Notes: generated from the sequence alone by a model not told the origin. A stretch of 64,000 bases of DNA from Pseudomonas sp. R37(2017) (GCF_002113375.1 NZ_NEHO01000003.1:62001-126000), one strand, 5' to 3'. Counted from the first letter of the stretch, positions 17,035-26,916 are shown. Numbers and translations are program-made.

Positions 17035-18717
17035 ATGTTGCAGACTCGCGTTATCCCCCCAGCCGAAGGCGCTTACCAGTATCCGCTGCTGATCAAGCGG
17101 CTGCTGATGTCCGGTGCCCGTTATGAGAAAACCCGCGAGATCATCTACCGCGACAAGTTGCGCTACAGCTACCCGACCCTGATCGAGCGGGTGGCCCGCC
17201 TGGCCAACGTGCTGACCGCGGCCGGGGTCAAGCCCGGTGACGCCGTGGGTGTGATGGACTGGGACAGCCATCGCTACCTGGAGTGCATGTTCGCCATCCC
17301 GATGATCGGCGCGGTGATCCACACCATCAACGTGCGCCTGTCGCCGGAACAGATCCTCTACACCATGAATCACGCCGAGGACCGCTTTGTGCTGGTCAAC
17401 AGCGAGTTCGTCGGCCTCTACAAGGCCATCGAGGGGCAACTGACCACGGTCGACAAAACCCTGTTGCTGACTGACCTGCCGGAAAAAACCGCGGACCTGC
17501 CGAACCTTGTCGGCGAGTACGAACAACTGCTGGCCGCAGCGAGCCCGCAGTACGACTTCCAGGATTTCGACGAGAATTCGGTCGCGACCACGTTCTATAC
17601 CACCGGCACCACCGGCAATCCCAAGGGCGTGTACTTCACCCATCGGCAACTGGTGCTGCACACCATGGGGGTGTCGACCATCATGGGCGCGATCGATAGC
17701 GTGCGCCTGCTGGGCACCAACGACGTGTACATGCCGATCACCCCGATGTTCCACGTGCACGCCTGGGGTTTGCCGTATGTGGCGACCATGCTCGGGCTCA
17801 AGCAGGTGTATCCCGGCCGCTATGATCCGGAGTACCTGGTGGAGTTGTGGCGCAAGGAAAAAGTCACGTTCTCCCATTGCGTACCGACCATTTTGCAGAT
17901 GGTCCTCAATGCCAGGGCCGCGCAGAACGTCGACTTCGGCGGCTGGAAAATCGTCATCGGCGGCAGCGCCCTGAACCGTACGTTGTACGAGGCGGCCAAG
18001 GCCAAGGGCATCCAGTTGACCGCCGCCTACGGCATGTCGGAAACCGGGCCGCTGGTGTCGTGCGCGCACTTGAACGATGAGTTGATGGCCGGCACCGAAG
18101 ACGAACGCACCACCTACCGCATCAAGGCCGGCGTGCCCGGGCCGCTGGTGGAGGCGGCGATCGTCGACACCGAGGGCAACTTCCTGCCCGCGGACGGCGA
18201 GACCCAGGGTGAACTGGTACTGCGTGCACCCTGGCTGACCGAAGGCTATTTCAACGAGCCGCAGAAGGGGGCCGAACTCTGGGCCGGCGGCTGGTTGCAC
18301 ACCGGCGACGTGGCGACCCTGGACAGCATGGGTGTGATCGACATTCGTGACCGCATCAAGGACGTGATCAAGACCGGTGGCGAGTGGGTCTCTTCACTGG
18401 ACCTGGAAGACCTGATCAGCCGTCATGTCGCGGTACGTGAGGTAGCAGTGGTGGGGATCCCCGATCCGCAGTGGGGCGAGCGACCGTTTGCCCTGCTGGT
18501 GCTCCGTGAAGGTCATGCAATCGGGGCACGGGAGCTCAAGGAACACCTCAAGCCCTTTGTGGAGTTGGGGCACTTGAGCAAGTGGGCGATTCCAAGTCAG
18601 ATCGCCCTTGTTACTGAAATTCCCAAGACCAGCGTCGGCAAACTCGACAAGAAGCGCATTCGTGTCGACATCAGCGAATGGCAGGCGACCAACAGCACCT
18701 TCCTCTCGACGCTTTAA
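17035..18717 (+). CDS. Fatty acid--CoA ligase (AMP-forming, AlkK/FadD-like)
   Basis: A 560-residue adenylate-forming enzyme that activates a carboxylic acid to its acyl-CoA. The phosphate-binding loop YTTGTTGNPKGVYFTHRQL lies at about residues 188-206. Later motifs are the TAAYGMSETGP adenylate motif and GWLHTGDVATLDSMGVIDI with RDRIKDVIKTGGEW, which leads into the C-terminal Lys-bearing domain. AAAGGGA precedes the ATG. The chain length accepted is unknown; AlkK-type medium chains are plausible. Downstream lie DUF1302, DUF1329 and a MalT-like regulator on the same strand. Confidence 0.88.
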   Translation: MLQTRVIPPAEGAYQYPLLIKRLLMSGARYEKTREIIYRDKLRYSYPTLIERVARLANVLTAAGVKPGDAVGVMDWDSHRYLECMFAIPMIGAVIHTINVRLSPEQILYTMNHAEDRFVLVNSEFVGLYKAIEGQLTTVDKTLLLTDLPEKTADLPNLVGEYEQLLAAASPQYDFQDFDENSVATTFYTTGTTGNPKGVYFTHRQLVLHTMGVSTIMGAIDSVRLLGTNDVYMPITPMFHVHAWGLPYVATMLGLKQVYPGRYDPEYLVELWRKEKVTFSHCVPTILQMVLNARAAQNVDFGGWKIVIGGSALNRTLYEAAKAKGIQLTAAYGMSETGPLVSCAHLNDELMAGTEDERTTYRIKAGVPGPLVEAAIVDTEGNFLPADGETQGELVLRAPWLTEGYFNEPQKGAELWAGGWLHTGDVATLDSMGVIDIRDRIKDVIKTGGEWVSSLDLEDLISRHVAVREVAVVGIPDPQWGERPFALLVLREGHAIGARELKEHLKPFVELGHLSKWAIPSQIALVTEIPKTSVGKLDKKRIRVDISEWQATNSTFLSTL

Positions 18718-19054
18718 GCGCCGTCCGGCGTGCCCGAAAGGGCACGCCGGCCCCACCAAGCAAGCGCTTGGCTTGTCAAATCGAAATTTTCAGCCATTCT
18801 TGCCGTGCCGATGAAGTCGGACTGGCGAAAGGACTGTTCCAGAGTGGTTGGCAGTTGCAAATCACACTTTAGAGGGATCAAGCGCTATTACCTGCTGGCT
18901 ATAGTCCGCTCAAGGATTTTTAAGAACGGGGCAACCGCACAAACCGGGGCGATGCAACTTTGGAATGACTTTGGGACGCCATGGCTCCCGGTTATCCACA
19001 GCGTTTTTAGAAGTGCTCATGCCATAACAATAAAATGCACATGGAGTAGCGTCG
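18718..19054 (+). promoter_or_regulatory. Intergenic region before DUF1302 with a perfect hairpin and a Hfq/Crc-type motif
   Basis: Just after the ligase stop, CCGGCGTGCCC-GAAA-GGGCACGCCGG (18726-18751) forms a perfect stem, but no T-run follows. The remainder probably holds the promoter of the DUF1302-DUF1329 operon; I see no confident -35/-10 pair. AACAATAA at 19026-19033 matches the AANAANAA motif bound by Hfq/Crc and lies about 22 bases before the DUF1302 start. Confidence 0.5.
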
Positions 19055-20956
19055 ATGACATCAGTAAACCAGTTCTGGCGCCGGGCGAAACTGCCCCTGG
19101 CCGTCAGTCTTGCCTCTACGCTCGCCGGGCCAGCATTCGGCGTCAGTTTCAACATCGGTGAAATCGAAGGTCAGTTCGACTCATCCCTGTCGATCGGTGC
19201 CAGTTGGTCTACCGAAAGTGCCAACAAGAACCTCATCGGTGTAAACAACGGCGGCAAGGGTCTGTCCCAGACTTCTGATGACGGTCACCTGAACTTCAAG
19301 AGTGGGGAAACCTTCTCGAAGATCTTCAAGGGCATCCATGACCTTGAACTGAAATACGGCGATACCGGTGTTTTCGTCCGTGGCAAATACTGGTACGACT
19401 TTGAACTGAAGGACGAAAGCCGTCCGTTCAAGGACATCAGCGACGATGGCCGCAAGGAAGGCGCCAAGTCCGCCGGCAGCGAGATCCTCGACGCCTTCGT
19501 CTACCACAACTACGCCATTGCCGATCAACCAGGCTCCGTGCGCCTGGGCAAGCAGGTCGTGAGCTGGGGTGAAAGTACCTTCATCGGTGGCGGCATCAAC
19601 TCGATCAACCCGATCGACGTGTCCGCATTCCGTCGGCCGGGTGCCGAGATCAAGGAAGGCCTGATCCCGGTCAACATGTTCTATGTGTCCCAGAGCCTGA
19701 CCGAAAACCTCTCGGCCGAAGCCTTCTATCAAATTGAATGGGACCAGACCGTCGTCGATAACTGCGGCACGTTCTTCTCCCAGCCGGACATCGTTGCCGA
19801 CGGCTGTAACGACAACCTGCGCGTGCTGGCCAAGCGCTCGCAGATTCCGGCCATTGCCCTGGGGCCTTTGGCCGCCAACGGCGTCGACGTCAACAATGAG
19901 GGCGTTCTGGTGCGTCGAGGCCCTGACCGCGATGCCCGTGACAGCGGTCAGTGGGGCGCGTCCTTCAAGTACATGTTCGATCCGCTGGACACCGAGTTCG
20001 GCGCCTACTTCATGAACTACCACAGCCGTGCGCCGATCTTCAGCGCAACCGGCGCGCCGCAATCGGTCTACAACACAGCCGCGGGACTCCCGGGCCCGTT
20101 CGCCGCGCTGGCGCCATTGCTGGTGGCGGGTAATTCGCAGTACTTCATCGAATACCCGGAAGACATCCGCCTCTACGGCCTGAGCTTCTCCACCACCCTG
20201 CCTACCGGTACGGCGTGGAGCGGTGAGATCAGCTACCGTCCGAACGCTCCGGTGCAGCTCAACACCACCGACATCCTGTTCGCCGGTGTCCGCCCTTTAG
20301 GCAATAACAACCCGAACAACCCGTTGACCAACGCGTCGCTGCTGTCCGCTGCACCGGGTACCGACCTGCACGGCTATCGTCGTAAAGAAATCACCCAGTT
20401 CCAGACCACCCTGACGCACTTCTTCGACCAGGTCATGGGCGCCAGCCGTCTGACCCTGGTGGGTGAGGTGGGCGTGACCCACGTCGGTGGCCTGGAAAGC
20501 ACTTCGGACGTTCGTTACGGCCGCGACCCGGTCTACGGCCCGGGTGAGTTGCCGGCTTCTGGCGCACTCGATACTTGCGTTGCGCTCAACACCAGCACCA
20601 TCAACGGTGCCGGCCCGGGTACTCCGACCAACAACCGCAGCCGCAACTGCACCGACGAAGGCTTCACCACCGCGACTTCGTGGGGCTACCGCGGTCGCGC
20701 CATCTGGGAATACAACGACGTGTTTGCCGGTGTGAACCTCAAGCCGAACGTTGCCTGGTCCCATGACGTGAGCGGTTACTCCCCTGGCCCTGGCGGCAAC
20801 TTCGAGGAAGGCCGCAAAGCGGTGAGCCTGGGTGTCGATGCCGAGTACCAGAACACCTACACCGCGAGTCTGGCTTACACCAACTTCTTCGACGGCAAGT
20901 ACACCACCGTGGATGACCGCGACTTCGTTGCGCTCAGCCTCGGCGTGAACTTCTAA
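19055..20956 (+). CDS. DUF1302 family outer-membrane barrel protein
   Basis: A 633-residue secreted protein. The N-terminus has a signal peptide (hydrophobic segment up to about residue 30, AGPAFGVSFN). The rest alternates as expected for a beta-barrel, with blocks such as GKQVVSWGESTFIGGGIN and INPIDVSAFRRPG, and it ends in LSLGVNF with a terminal Phe, the outer-membrane barrel assembly signal. DUF1302 proteins usually sit beside DUF1329, as here, and often beside hydrophobic-compound catabolism genes. Function unproven; a channel for a hydrophobic substrate is an inference. Confidence 0.88.
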   Translation: MTSVNQFWRRAKLPLAVSLASTLAGPAFGVSFNIGEIEGQFDSSLSIGASWSTESANKNLIGVNNGGKGLSQTSDDGHLNFKSGETFSKIFKGIHDLELKYGDTGVFVRGKYWYDFELKDESRPFKDISDDGRKEGAKSAGSEILDAFVYHNYAIADQPGSVRLGKQVVSWGESTFIGGGINSINPIDVSAFRRPGAEIKEGLIPVNMFYVSQSLTENLSAEAFYQIEWDQTVVDNCGTFFSQPDIVADGCNDNLRVLAKRSQIPAIALGPLAANGVDVNNEGVLVRRGPDRDARDSGQWGASFKYMFDPLDTEFGAYFMNYHSRAPIFSATGAPQSVYNTAAGLPGPFAALAPLLVAGNSQYFIEYPEDIRLYGLSFSTTLPTGTAWSGEISYRPNAPVQLNTTDILFAGVRPLGNNNPNNPLTNASLLSAAPGTDLHGYRRKEITQFQTTLTHFFDQVMGASRLTLVGEVGVTHVGGLESTSDVRYGRDPVYGPGELPASGALDTCVALNTSTINGAGPGTPTNNRSRNCTDEGFTTATSWGYRGRAIWEYNDVFAGVNLKPNVAWSHDVSGYSPGPGGNFEEGRKAVSLGVDAEYQNTYTASLAYTNFFDGKYTTVDDRDFVALSLGVNF

Positions 20957-20984
20957 GCACAGTACTTTCAGGACGAACGCATAA

Positions 20985-22349
20985 ATGAAAATAACAAAGA
21001 GTCTGTTCCACGCCGGTGTTCTGGGTCTTTCGCTGCTGGCGACCAGCGTCATCGCGGCAGTTCCCCAGGCCGAGGCCGACAAGCTGGGCAAGAGCCTGAC
21101 CCCGATGGGCGCCGAAATGGCGGGTAACGCCGACGGTTCGATCCCGGCCTGGAAGCCGATGGCGAAGAATGCCGGTACGGTCGACAGCAAAGGTTTCCTG
21201 TCCAACCCGTTCGCCAGCGAAAAACCGCTGTTCACCATCACGGCGCAGAACGTCGACCAGTACAAGGACAAGCTCGCCCCGGGCCAGTACGCGATGTTCA
21301 AGCGCTACCCGGAAACCTACAGGATGCCGGTCTATCCGTCCCATCGCGGTGCTACCGTGCCGGATGACGTATTCGCCGCCATCAAGCGTAACGCCACCAA
21401 TACCAACCTGGTGTCCGGCGGCAACGGTCTGGAAAACTTCGAAACCGCCATACCGTTCCCGATTCCGAAAAGTGGCGTGGAGGTCATCTGGAACCACATC
21501 ACCCGCTATCGTGGGGGCAGCGTGACCCGCCTGGTGACCCAGGCCACGCCGCAGCCGAACGGCTCGTTCAGCCTGGTGTACTTCCAGGACCAGTTCGTGT
21601 TCCGCGACAAGATGAAGGACTACGACCCGAAAAACCCGGGCAACATCCTGTTCTACTTCAAGCAGAAAGTGACCGCTCCGGCTCGTCTGGCCGGTGGTGT
21701 GCTGTTGGTTCACGAAACCCTCGACCAGGTCAAGGAACCGCGTTCGGCGTGGGTCTACAACGCCGGCCAGCGCCGTGTGCGCCGTGCCCCGCAAGTGTCC
21801 TATGACGGTCCGGGAACCGCGGCTGACGGCCTGCGTACTTCCGACAACCTGGACATGTTCAACGGGGCGCCGGATCGTTACGACTGGAAGCTCGAAGGCA
21901 AGAAAGAGATGTACATCGCCTCCGACAGCTACAAACTCGACGACCCGAGCCTCAAGTACACCGACATCATCAAGGCCGGCCACATCAATCAGGATCTGGC
22001 GCGTTACGAACTGCGCCGGGTGTGGCATGTGGTGGCCACCTTGAAGGAGGGGCAGCGTCACATCTACGGCAAGCGTGACTTCTACATCGACGAAGATACC
22101 TGGCAAGCCGCGGTCATCGACCATTACGACGGTCGTGGCCAACTGTGGCGTGTAGGTGAGGCGCATGCCGAGAACTACTACGACAAGCAAGTACCGTGGT
22201 ATGCCCTCGAGGCCCTGTATGACCTGCAATCGGGTCGTTACCTGGCGCTGGGCATGAAGAACGAAGAGAAGTCGGCCTATGACTTCGGCTTCACTGCCAC
22301 CACCAGCGACTTCACCCCGGCCGCCTTGCGTCAGGATGGTGTTCGCTAA
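20985..22349 (+). CDS. DUF1329 family periplasmic (LolA/LolB-fold-like) protein
   Basis: A 454-residue exported protein: signal peptide HAGVLGLSLLATSVIAAVPQA, with cleavage near residue 25. Family blocks include TVPDDVFAAIKRNATNTNLV, NHITRYRGGSV, AWVYNAGQRRVRRAPQVSYD and FNGAPDRYDWKLEGKKEM. The gene begins 28 bases after DUF1302 and the pair forms an operon. AATAACAA at 20990-20997, overlapping codons 2-5, matches a Hfq/Crc site. DUF1329 proteins are thought to resemble lipoprotein carriers; what this one carries is unknown. Confidence 0.87.
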   Translation: MKITKSLFHAGVLGLSLLATSVIAAVPQAEADKLGKSLTPMGAEMAGNADGSIPAWKPMAKNAGTVDSKGFLSNPFASEKPLFTITAQNVDQYKDKLAPGQYAMFKRYPETYRMPVYPSHRGATVPDDVFAAIKRNATNTNLVSGGNGLENFETAIPFPIPKSGVEVIWNHITRYRGGSVTRLVTQATPQPNGSFSLVYFQDQFVFRDKMKDYDPKNPGNILFYFKQKVTAPARLAGGVLLVHETLDQVKEPRSAWVYNAGQRRVRRAPQVSYDGPGTAADGLRTSDNLDMFNGAPDRYDWKLEGKKEMYIASDSYKLDDPSLKYTDIIKAGHINQDLARYELRRVWHVVATLKEGQRHIYGKRDFYIDEDTWQAAVIDHYDGRGQLWRVGEAHAENYYDKQVPWYALEALYDLQSGRYLALGMKNEEKSAYDFGFTATTSDFTPAALRQDGVR

Positions 22350-22378
22350 GGTGAGCTGAGTAGAAGTTGCACCCTCTG

Positions 22379-22413
22379 AAAACGCCCCGACTGGTTCGGG
22401 GCGTTTTTTTTTG
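22379..22413 (+). terminator. Rho-independent terminator after the DUF1302-DUF1329 operon
   Basis: Stem CGCCCCGA / TCGGGGCG with a short CTGGT loop, followed by nine T. It lies about 30 bases after the DUF1329 stop and separates this operon from the regulator gene. Confidence 0.92.
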
Positions 22414-22525
22414 CTTGCAGACTTTTTGTAGCCATTTGTAGCAATTACCTTCATTCCCTATCCGTTTACGGCTAGTCTGCGGACATCTGCAACGCCGCCA
22501 CCCGCAATTCAAACAAGAGCCGGCT

Positions 22526-25264
22526 ATGACTGATCTGTCTACACCCCCAGGTTCTGCACACGTTGCTGTCGCGACACTCGACGGGCGCTTCTTCCGCCCG
22601 CCGTTGCCCGACGGCCATGTGCTGCGTCCACGTTTGTGCGAGCGCCTGAGTGCCGGGCTCGGCGGCAGGTTATTGCTGGTCAGCGCGCCGGCAGGGTTCG
22701 GCAAGAGTTCGCTGGCGGTGGAGTTTTGTCAGGGCTTGCCGGCGCACTGGCAAAGCCTCTGGCTGGGGTTGAGCTCACGCGACAGTGACCCCGGACGTTT
22801 TCTCGAACGCCTGCTCGAAGGCCTTCAGGACTATTTCCCGCACCTGGGCAGGCAGTCCCTCGGGCTGTTGAAAATGCGCCAGCGCCATCAGCCATTCGCC
22901 TTCGAAGAATGGCTGGACGGCCTGCTCGACGAGTTGGCCGTGCACTTGTCTGCAGCAGCGCCATTGCTGCTGGTGCTGGATGATTACCATTTGGCCCAAG
23001 GGCCGGTGTTGGACCGCTGCCTGCAGTTTTTCCTCAATCATCTTCCCGATGGCTTGCTGGTGATGGTCACCAGTCGCCAACGTCCCGACTGGCATCTGGC
23101 GCGGCTGCGGCTGTCGCGGCAACTGCTTGAGTTGCATGAACAGGATCTGCGCCTGACCCACGACGAGGCCTTGAGCCTGCTCGACCGACACAGCAGTTCC
23201 TTGCGTGGTGAGGCGCTGGAAAACCTGATCCAGCGCAGCGAAGGTTGGGTTGCGGGGTTGCGCTTCTGGCTGCTGGCGGCCTCGGAGGCGGGCACCGATG
23301 GCGCACTGCCGCAATCGTTGCACGGCGGGGAAGGGCTGATCCGCGATTACCTGCTCGAAGAAGTCATCGATTGCCTGCCCGCCGAAGTCCAGTCGTTCCT
23401 CTACGACACGGCGCCCCAGGAGCGTTTTTGCAGCGAGCTGTGCGATGCCGTTCGCGATGCCCATGACAGCGCAGAGATCCTGCGCTTCCTGCTCGCCCAC
23501 CAGGTGTTCCTGGTGCCGCTGGACGAACATGGTCACTGGTATCGTTACCACCACCTGTTTTCCGATCTGTTGCGCATGCGTCCGGCTTCCCAGTCGATGG
23601 TACCGGCCGCGAGCCTGCACCTTCGCGCCTGTCGCTGGTTCAATGCCCAGGGACTGCTCGATGAAGCCGTGGAGCAGGCCCTGCGTGCCGGTCATCTGGA
23701 CGTCGCGGCAAACCTGGTGCAGAACCTCTCCGAAGAACAACTGCTGGCCGAGCAGAATGTCGGCATGTTGCTGCGCTGGAAAATGGACTTGCCTGACAGC
23801 CTGCTGATCAGCACGCCGCGACTGATCGTTCTCTATAGCTGGGCACTGGGGATGGCTTGCCAACTGGATGCCGCCGAGGAGCTGGCCAGCCATCTGAGCC
23901 GCTTCCTGCCGGCTCCGTCGGCCACCGCACAGAAATCCATGCTCGCTCAATGGCTGGCTTTGAGCGGCATCATCGCCCGTGGGCGCGGTAACCGCGAACA
24001 GACGCTGCGGTACTGTCGCGAGGCGTTGGAAAGTCTTCCGTCCAAACGTTACGGCCAGCGCCTGATGTGCCTCTCGACCCTGTCCAACCTGGCGATTGCC
24101 GACGGTGATCTGTGGCGGGCTCGGGGGCTGAACCGCCAATCGCTGGAGCTGGCGCAACGGGTCGGTAACCCGTTGTTCGAGGCCCTGGCCCATTACGACC
24201 GCGCCCGTGTGCTGCAAGCGCGCGGGGAAATCTGTCGGGCGCTGGAGGAGGTCCGTCAGGGCCTGCAACGCTTGCAGAGCCTGTCTGCGCAGCGCCTGTA
24301 TGCAGTTCGCGCCCGATTGACCTTGTACGAGGGTTTTTTACTGGCCCTGCGCATGCAGCCACAGTCGGCGCGGGTGCGATTGCAGGCCGGGTTGAGCGAG
24401 GCACGTGCCTGTCGTGACATCAGCGTGCTGATCGGCCACTGCGTGATTGCCAGGCTGGAGGGCAGCAGCGGCGAGTTCGCCAAGGCCTTTGCGGAACTGG
24501 CCGAAGCCGAGCGGTTGATGCACATCTGGGATGTGCCGCCGATCTACTACCTGGCCATGATCACCCTGGTCAAATGTGAGCTCTGGCTGGCCCAGGGGCG
24601 CACCGACCTGGCTGAAGCCTGGCTGGCGCGTCTGGGGCAGACCTACAACGGCGAGAACGGGGCGGCTCCACCGGAGTTTCATCCGCAATTACCGCTGCAT
24701 ATCGAATTGCAGCAGGCCTTGCTGGAAGTCATCCAGGGCCAACCGATGCTGGCCGAAGGGCGTTTGAATGTGCTGCTTGAGCTTGGCCAGCAAAGCGGTC
24801 GGCAGATGCTCAGTGTCATGGCGTTGACCCAAAAAGTGACGTTGTTGCTGGGCGGCGGGCGGGAACCGGAAGCCCGCAAGGTACTGGCTCAGGCACTGGA
24901 CGCCGCCGGCGGAGGGGTGCTGCAACCCTTTGAGGGCCTGCTGGCCGAGCACCCGGACTGGCTGCGCGGGCAACTTCAACTCGGTTCACCAACTCCCATT
25001 TCCCTGAGTCTCAGTGAAAAACTGCCGGCATCGGCTAGCCGGCCCGGCTCGGAGCCCTGCGCGGCCGCGGAGCAGCTCAGCACGAGGGAGTTGGCTGTCC
25101 TGCGATTGATCGCCCAAGGCTGTTCGAACCAGGAAATCAGCGATCAGCTGTATATCTCCCTGCACACGGTCAAGACCCACGCCAGCCATATCAACAGCAA
25201 GCTCGGGGTCGAGCGGCGTACGCAGGCGGTGGCGCGGGCCAAGGAGCTTGGGGTCCTGGGTTAA
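22526..25264 (+). CDS. MalT-like LuxR family transcriptional activator (STAND ATPase)
   Basis: A 912-residue signal-responsive activator. An N-terminal NTPase has the P-loop APAGFGKSS (about residues 53-61) and Walker B LLLVLDDYH (about 147-155). A long TPR-like middle region rich in Leu and Ala follows. The C-terminal LuxR helix-turn-helix is at about residues 850-912 (LSTRELAVLRLIAQGCSNQE and later SLHTVKTHASHINSKLGV). MalT-type proteins bind a small-molecule inducer and ATP, then activate nearby operons. The adjacent DUF1302-DUF1329 operon and acyl-CoA ligase are the likely targets. Confidence 0.9.
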   Translation: MTDLSTPPGSAHVAVATLDGRFFRPPLPDGHVLRPRLCERLSAGLGGRLLLVSAPAGFGKSSLAVEFCQGLPAHWQSLWLGLSSRDSDPGRFLERLLEGLQDYFPHLGRQSLGLLKMRQRHQPFAFEEWLDGLLDELAVHLSAAAPLLLVLDDYHLAQGPVLDRCLQFFLNHLPDGLLVMVTSRQRPDWHLARLRLSRQLLELHEQDLRLTHDEALSLLDRHSSSLRGEALENLIQRSEGWVAGLRFWLLAASEAGTDGALPQSLHGGEGLIRDYLLEEVIDCLPAEVQSFLYDTAPQERFCSELCDAVRDAHDSAEILRFLLAHQVFLVPLDEHGHWYRYHHLFSDLLRMRPASQSMVPAASLHLRACRWFNAQGLLDEAVEQALRAGHLDVAANLVQNLSEEQLLAEQNVGMLLRWKMDLPDSLLISTPRLIVLYSWALGMACQLDAAEELASHLSRFLPAPSATAQKSMLAQWLALSGIIARGRGNREQTLRYCREALESLPSKRYGQRLMCLSTLSNLAIADGDLWRARGLNRQSLELAQRVGNPLFEALAHYDRARVLQARGEICRALEEVRQGLQRLQSLSAQRLYAVRARLTLYEGFLLALRMQPQSARVRLQAGLSEARACRDISVLIGHCVIARLEGSSGEFAKAFAELAEAERLMHIWDVPPIYYLAMITLVKCELWLAQGRTDLAEAWLARLGQTYNGENGAAPPEFHPQLPLHIELQQALLEVIQGQPMLAEGRLNVLLELGQQSGRQMLSVMALTQKVTLLLGGGREPEARKVLAQALDAAGGGVLQPFEGLLAEHPDWLRGQLQLGSPTPISLSLSEKLPASASRPGSEPCAAAEQLSTRELAVLRLIAQGCSNQEISDQLYISLHTVKTHASHINSKLGVERRTQAVARAKELGVLG

Positions 25265-25352
25265 GGATTTTTCACGTTACTTGTCGCGGTCATTGGCTGG
25301 ATACTCAAGTATGCGAAAATCGCTCGTCCCCGTTTACCGAGCAGGCCTCCCG

Positions 25353-25994
25353 ATGTCCCAGCAACCCACCCTCATCCGCGAAACCTTCCCCGTCGGCCCT
25401 TTGCAGTGCAACTGCACGATCATCGGCGATCCGGTGACGAAAAAGGCCATCGTTGTCGATCCGGGTGGCAATCATGAGCTGATCCTGGCGCGTCTCGACG
25501 CTCTGGGGCTGAAAGTGGTCAGCATTGTTCACACCCACGCCCATCTCGATCATTTCCTGGCTTCCGGTCAACTCAAGGAGAAAACCGGCGCGACACTGCA
25601 TCTGCACAAGGAAGACCAGTTTCTGTGGGACAACCTGGAAATGCAGTGTCAGATGTTCGGCGTTCCTTACACCCCGGTGCCATCCCCGGACCGTTGGCTG
25701 GCCGATGATGAAGAACTGGCCTGCGGTTGCGGCGTGGCGTTGCACACGCCGGGTCATACGCCGGGCTCCATGAGCTTCTGGTTTGCCGAGGCCAAGTTGT
25801 TGGTTGCCGGCGATACGCTGTTCCGTCGCGGTGTCGGACGTACGGATTTGTGGGGAGGCGACCAGGCCACTATCGTGCGTTCGATCAAGCAGCGTTTGTA
25901 CACCCTCGACGAAGAGGCGACGGTGGTGGCCGGGCATGGTCCGGACACCCGTCTGGGGGATGAAATGCGCGAAAACCCGTTTGTACGGGCCTGA
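25353..25994 (+). CDS. MBL-fold metallo-hydrolase (glyoxalase II-like, YcbL type)
   Basis: A 213-residue protein with the binuclear metal motif HTHAHLDH (about residues 55-62). Further ligands lie in LHTPGHTPGS, LLVAGDTLFRRGVGRTDL and VVAGHGPDT. The short length without the C-terminal helical domain fits the YcbL subgroup rather than classical GloB. The ATG at 25353 gives MSQQPTLIRETFPVGPLQ, a normal N-terminus for the family; the frame is open further upstream but without family sequence. The substrate may be a glutathione thioester. Confidence 0.88.
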   Translation: MSQQPTLIRETFPVGPLQCNCTIIGDPVTKKAIVVDPGGNHELILARLDALGLKVVSIVHTHAHLDHFLASGQLKEKTGATLHLHKEDQFLWDNLEMQCQMFGVPYTPVPSPDRWLADDEELACGCGVALHTPGHTPGSMSFWFAEAKLLVAGDTLFRRGVGRTDLWGGDQATIVRSIKQRLYTLDEEATVVAGHGPDTRLGDEMRENPFVRA

Positions 25995-26097
25995 TTTGTA
26001 AACGAGCGGAATTTTTTTTCCAGGAAGCGATCTAACGCCGCCAAAGGCTGATGCCTTGTTTCGTCGCACCACAGAATGCAAAAAGTAGGAGCTTTAC

Positions 26098-26814
26098 ATG
26101 TTCACCACGCGTCGTTTGATTATTCTCGCTACGGCTGTGGCCGTTTTGTCCGGCTGTGCCTCGCCCAACCCTTACGGAGGTCAAGGCCAGGCTCAGGGGC
26201 AGGCGGATAGCGGCTCCGAAGGCATGAGCAAGACCGCGAAGTATGGTGGCCTCGGCGCTCTGGCCGGTGCGTTGGCCGGTGCTGCCATCAACCACGATAA
26301 CCGTGGCAAGGGCGCGCTGATTGGTGCCGCGGTGGTCGGTGCTTCCGCTGCGGGCTACGGCTACTACGCCGATCAGCAAGAGAAAAAGCTGCGTGCCAGC
26401 ATGGCCAACACCGGTGTTGAAGTGCAGCGCCAGGGCGACCAGATCAAGCTGATCATGCCGGGCAACATCACGTTCGCTACCGATTCGGCGAACATTGCCC
26501 CAAGTTTCTATCAGCCGCTGAACAACCTGGCTGGCTCGCTCAAGGAGTTCAACCAGAACCAGATCGAGATCGTCGGCTATACCGACAGCACCGGCAGCCG
26601 TCAGCACAACATGGACCTGTCCCAGCGTCGTGCCCAGAGCGTGGCCACCTACCTGACCTCGCAAGGTGTCAGCGGTGCCAACCTGAGCGCTCGTGGCGCC
26701 GGTCCGGATAGCCCGGTTGCCAGCAACGGCGACGTCAATGGCCGGGCGCAGAACCGCCGTGTAGAGGTCAACCTCAAGGCGATTCCGGGCCAGCAGTATG
26801 GTGCCCAGCAGTAA
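26098..26814 (+). CDS. OmpA family lipoprotein (YiaD-like)
   Basis: A 238-residue peptidoglycan-binding outer-membrane lipoprotein. The lipobox is VLSGC, with Cys at about residue 20. A glycine-zipper segment (about residues 45-90, GGLGALAGALAGAAINHDN) precedes the C-terminal OmpA domain. That domain shows NITFATDSANI, VGYTDSTGSRQHNMDLSQRR and the closing NRRVEVNL. TAGGAG lies before the ATG. It anchors the outer membrane to peptidoglycan; a specific role is not evident. Confidence 0.9.
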   Translation: MFTTRRLIILATAVAVLSGCASPNPYGGQGQAQGQADSGSEGMSKTAKYGGLGALAGALAGAAINHDNRGKGALIGAAVVGASAAGYGYYADQQEKKLRASMANTGVEVQRQGDQIKLIMPGNITFATDSANIAPSFYQPLNNLAGSLKEFNQNQIEIVGYTDSTGSRQHNMDLSQRRAQSVATYLTSQGVSGANLSARGAGPDSPVASNGDVNGRAQNRRVEVNLKAIPGQQYGAQQ

Positions 26815-26861
26815 GGCCAGGTTAAGCAGTACCCTTGATTGCCTGATTGAACCCCAGGCGT

Positions 26862-26906
26862 AAAAAAGCCCGCCCGATCCTCTACGGATCGGGCGGGCTT
26901 TTTTTG
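26862..26906 (+). terminator. Rho-independent terminator of the OmpA-lipoprotein gene
   Basis: AAAAAAGCCCGCCCGATCC and its inverse GGATCGGGCGGGC followed by TTTTTTT. The A-run on the left makes it able to act in both directions. Confidence 0.92.
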
Positions 26907-26916
26907 TCGTCAGTTC

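Noticed and set aside
18840..18870. Sigma54 promoter (TGG...TTGCA) before DUF1302
   Set aside because: The GG to GC distance is 9 bases, one short of the required 10, so the match fails the strict spacing.
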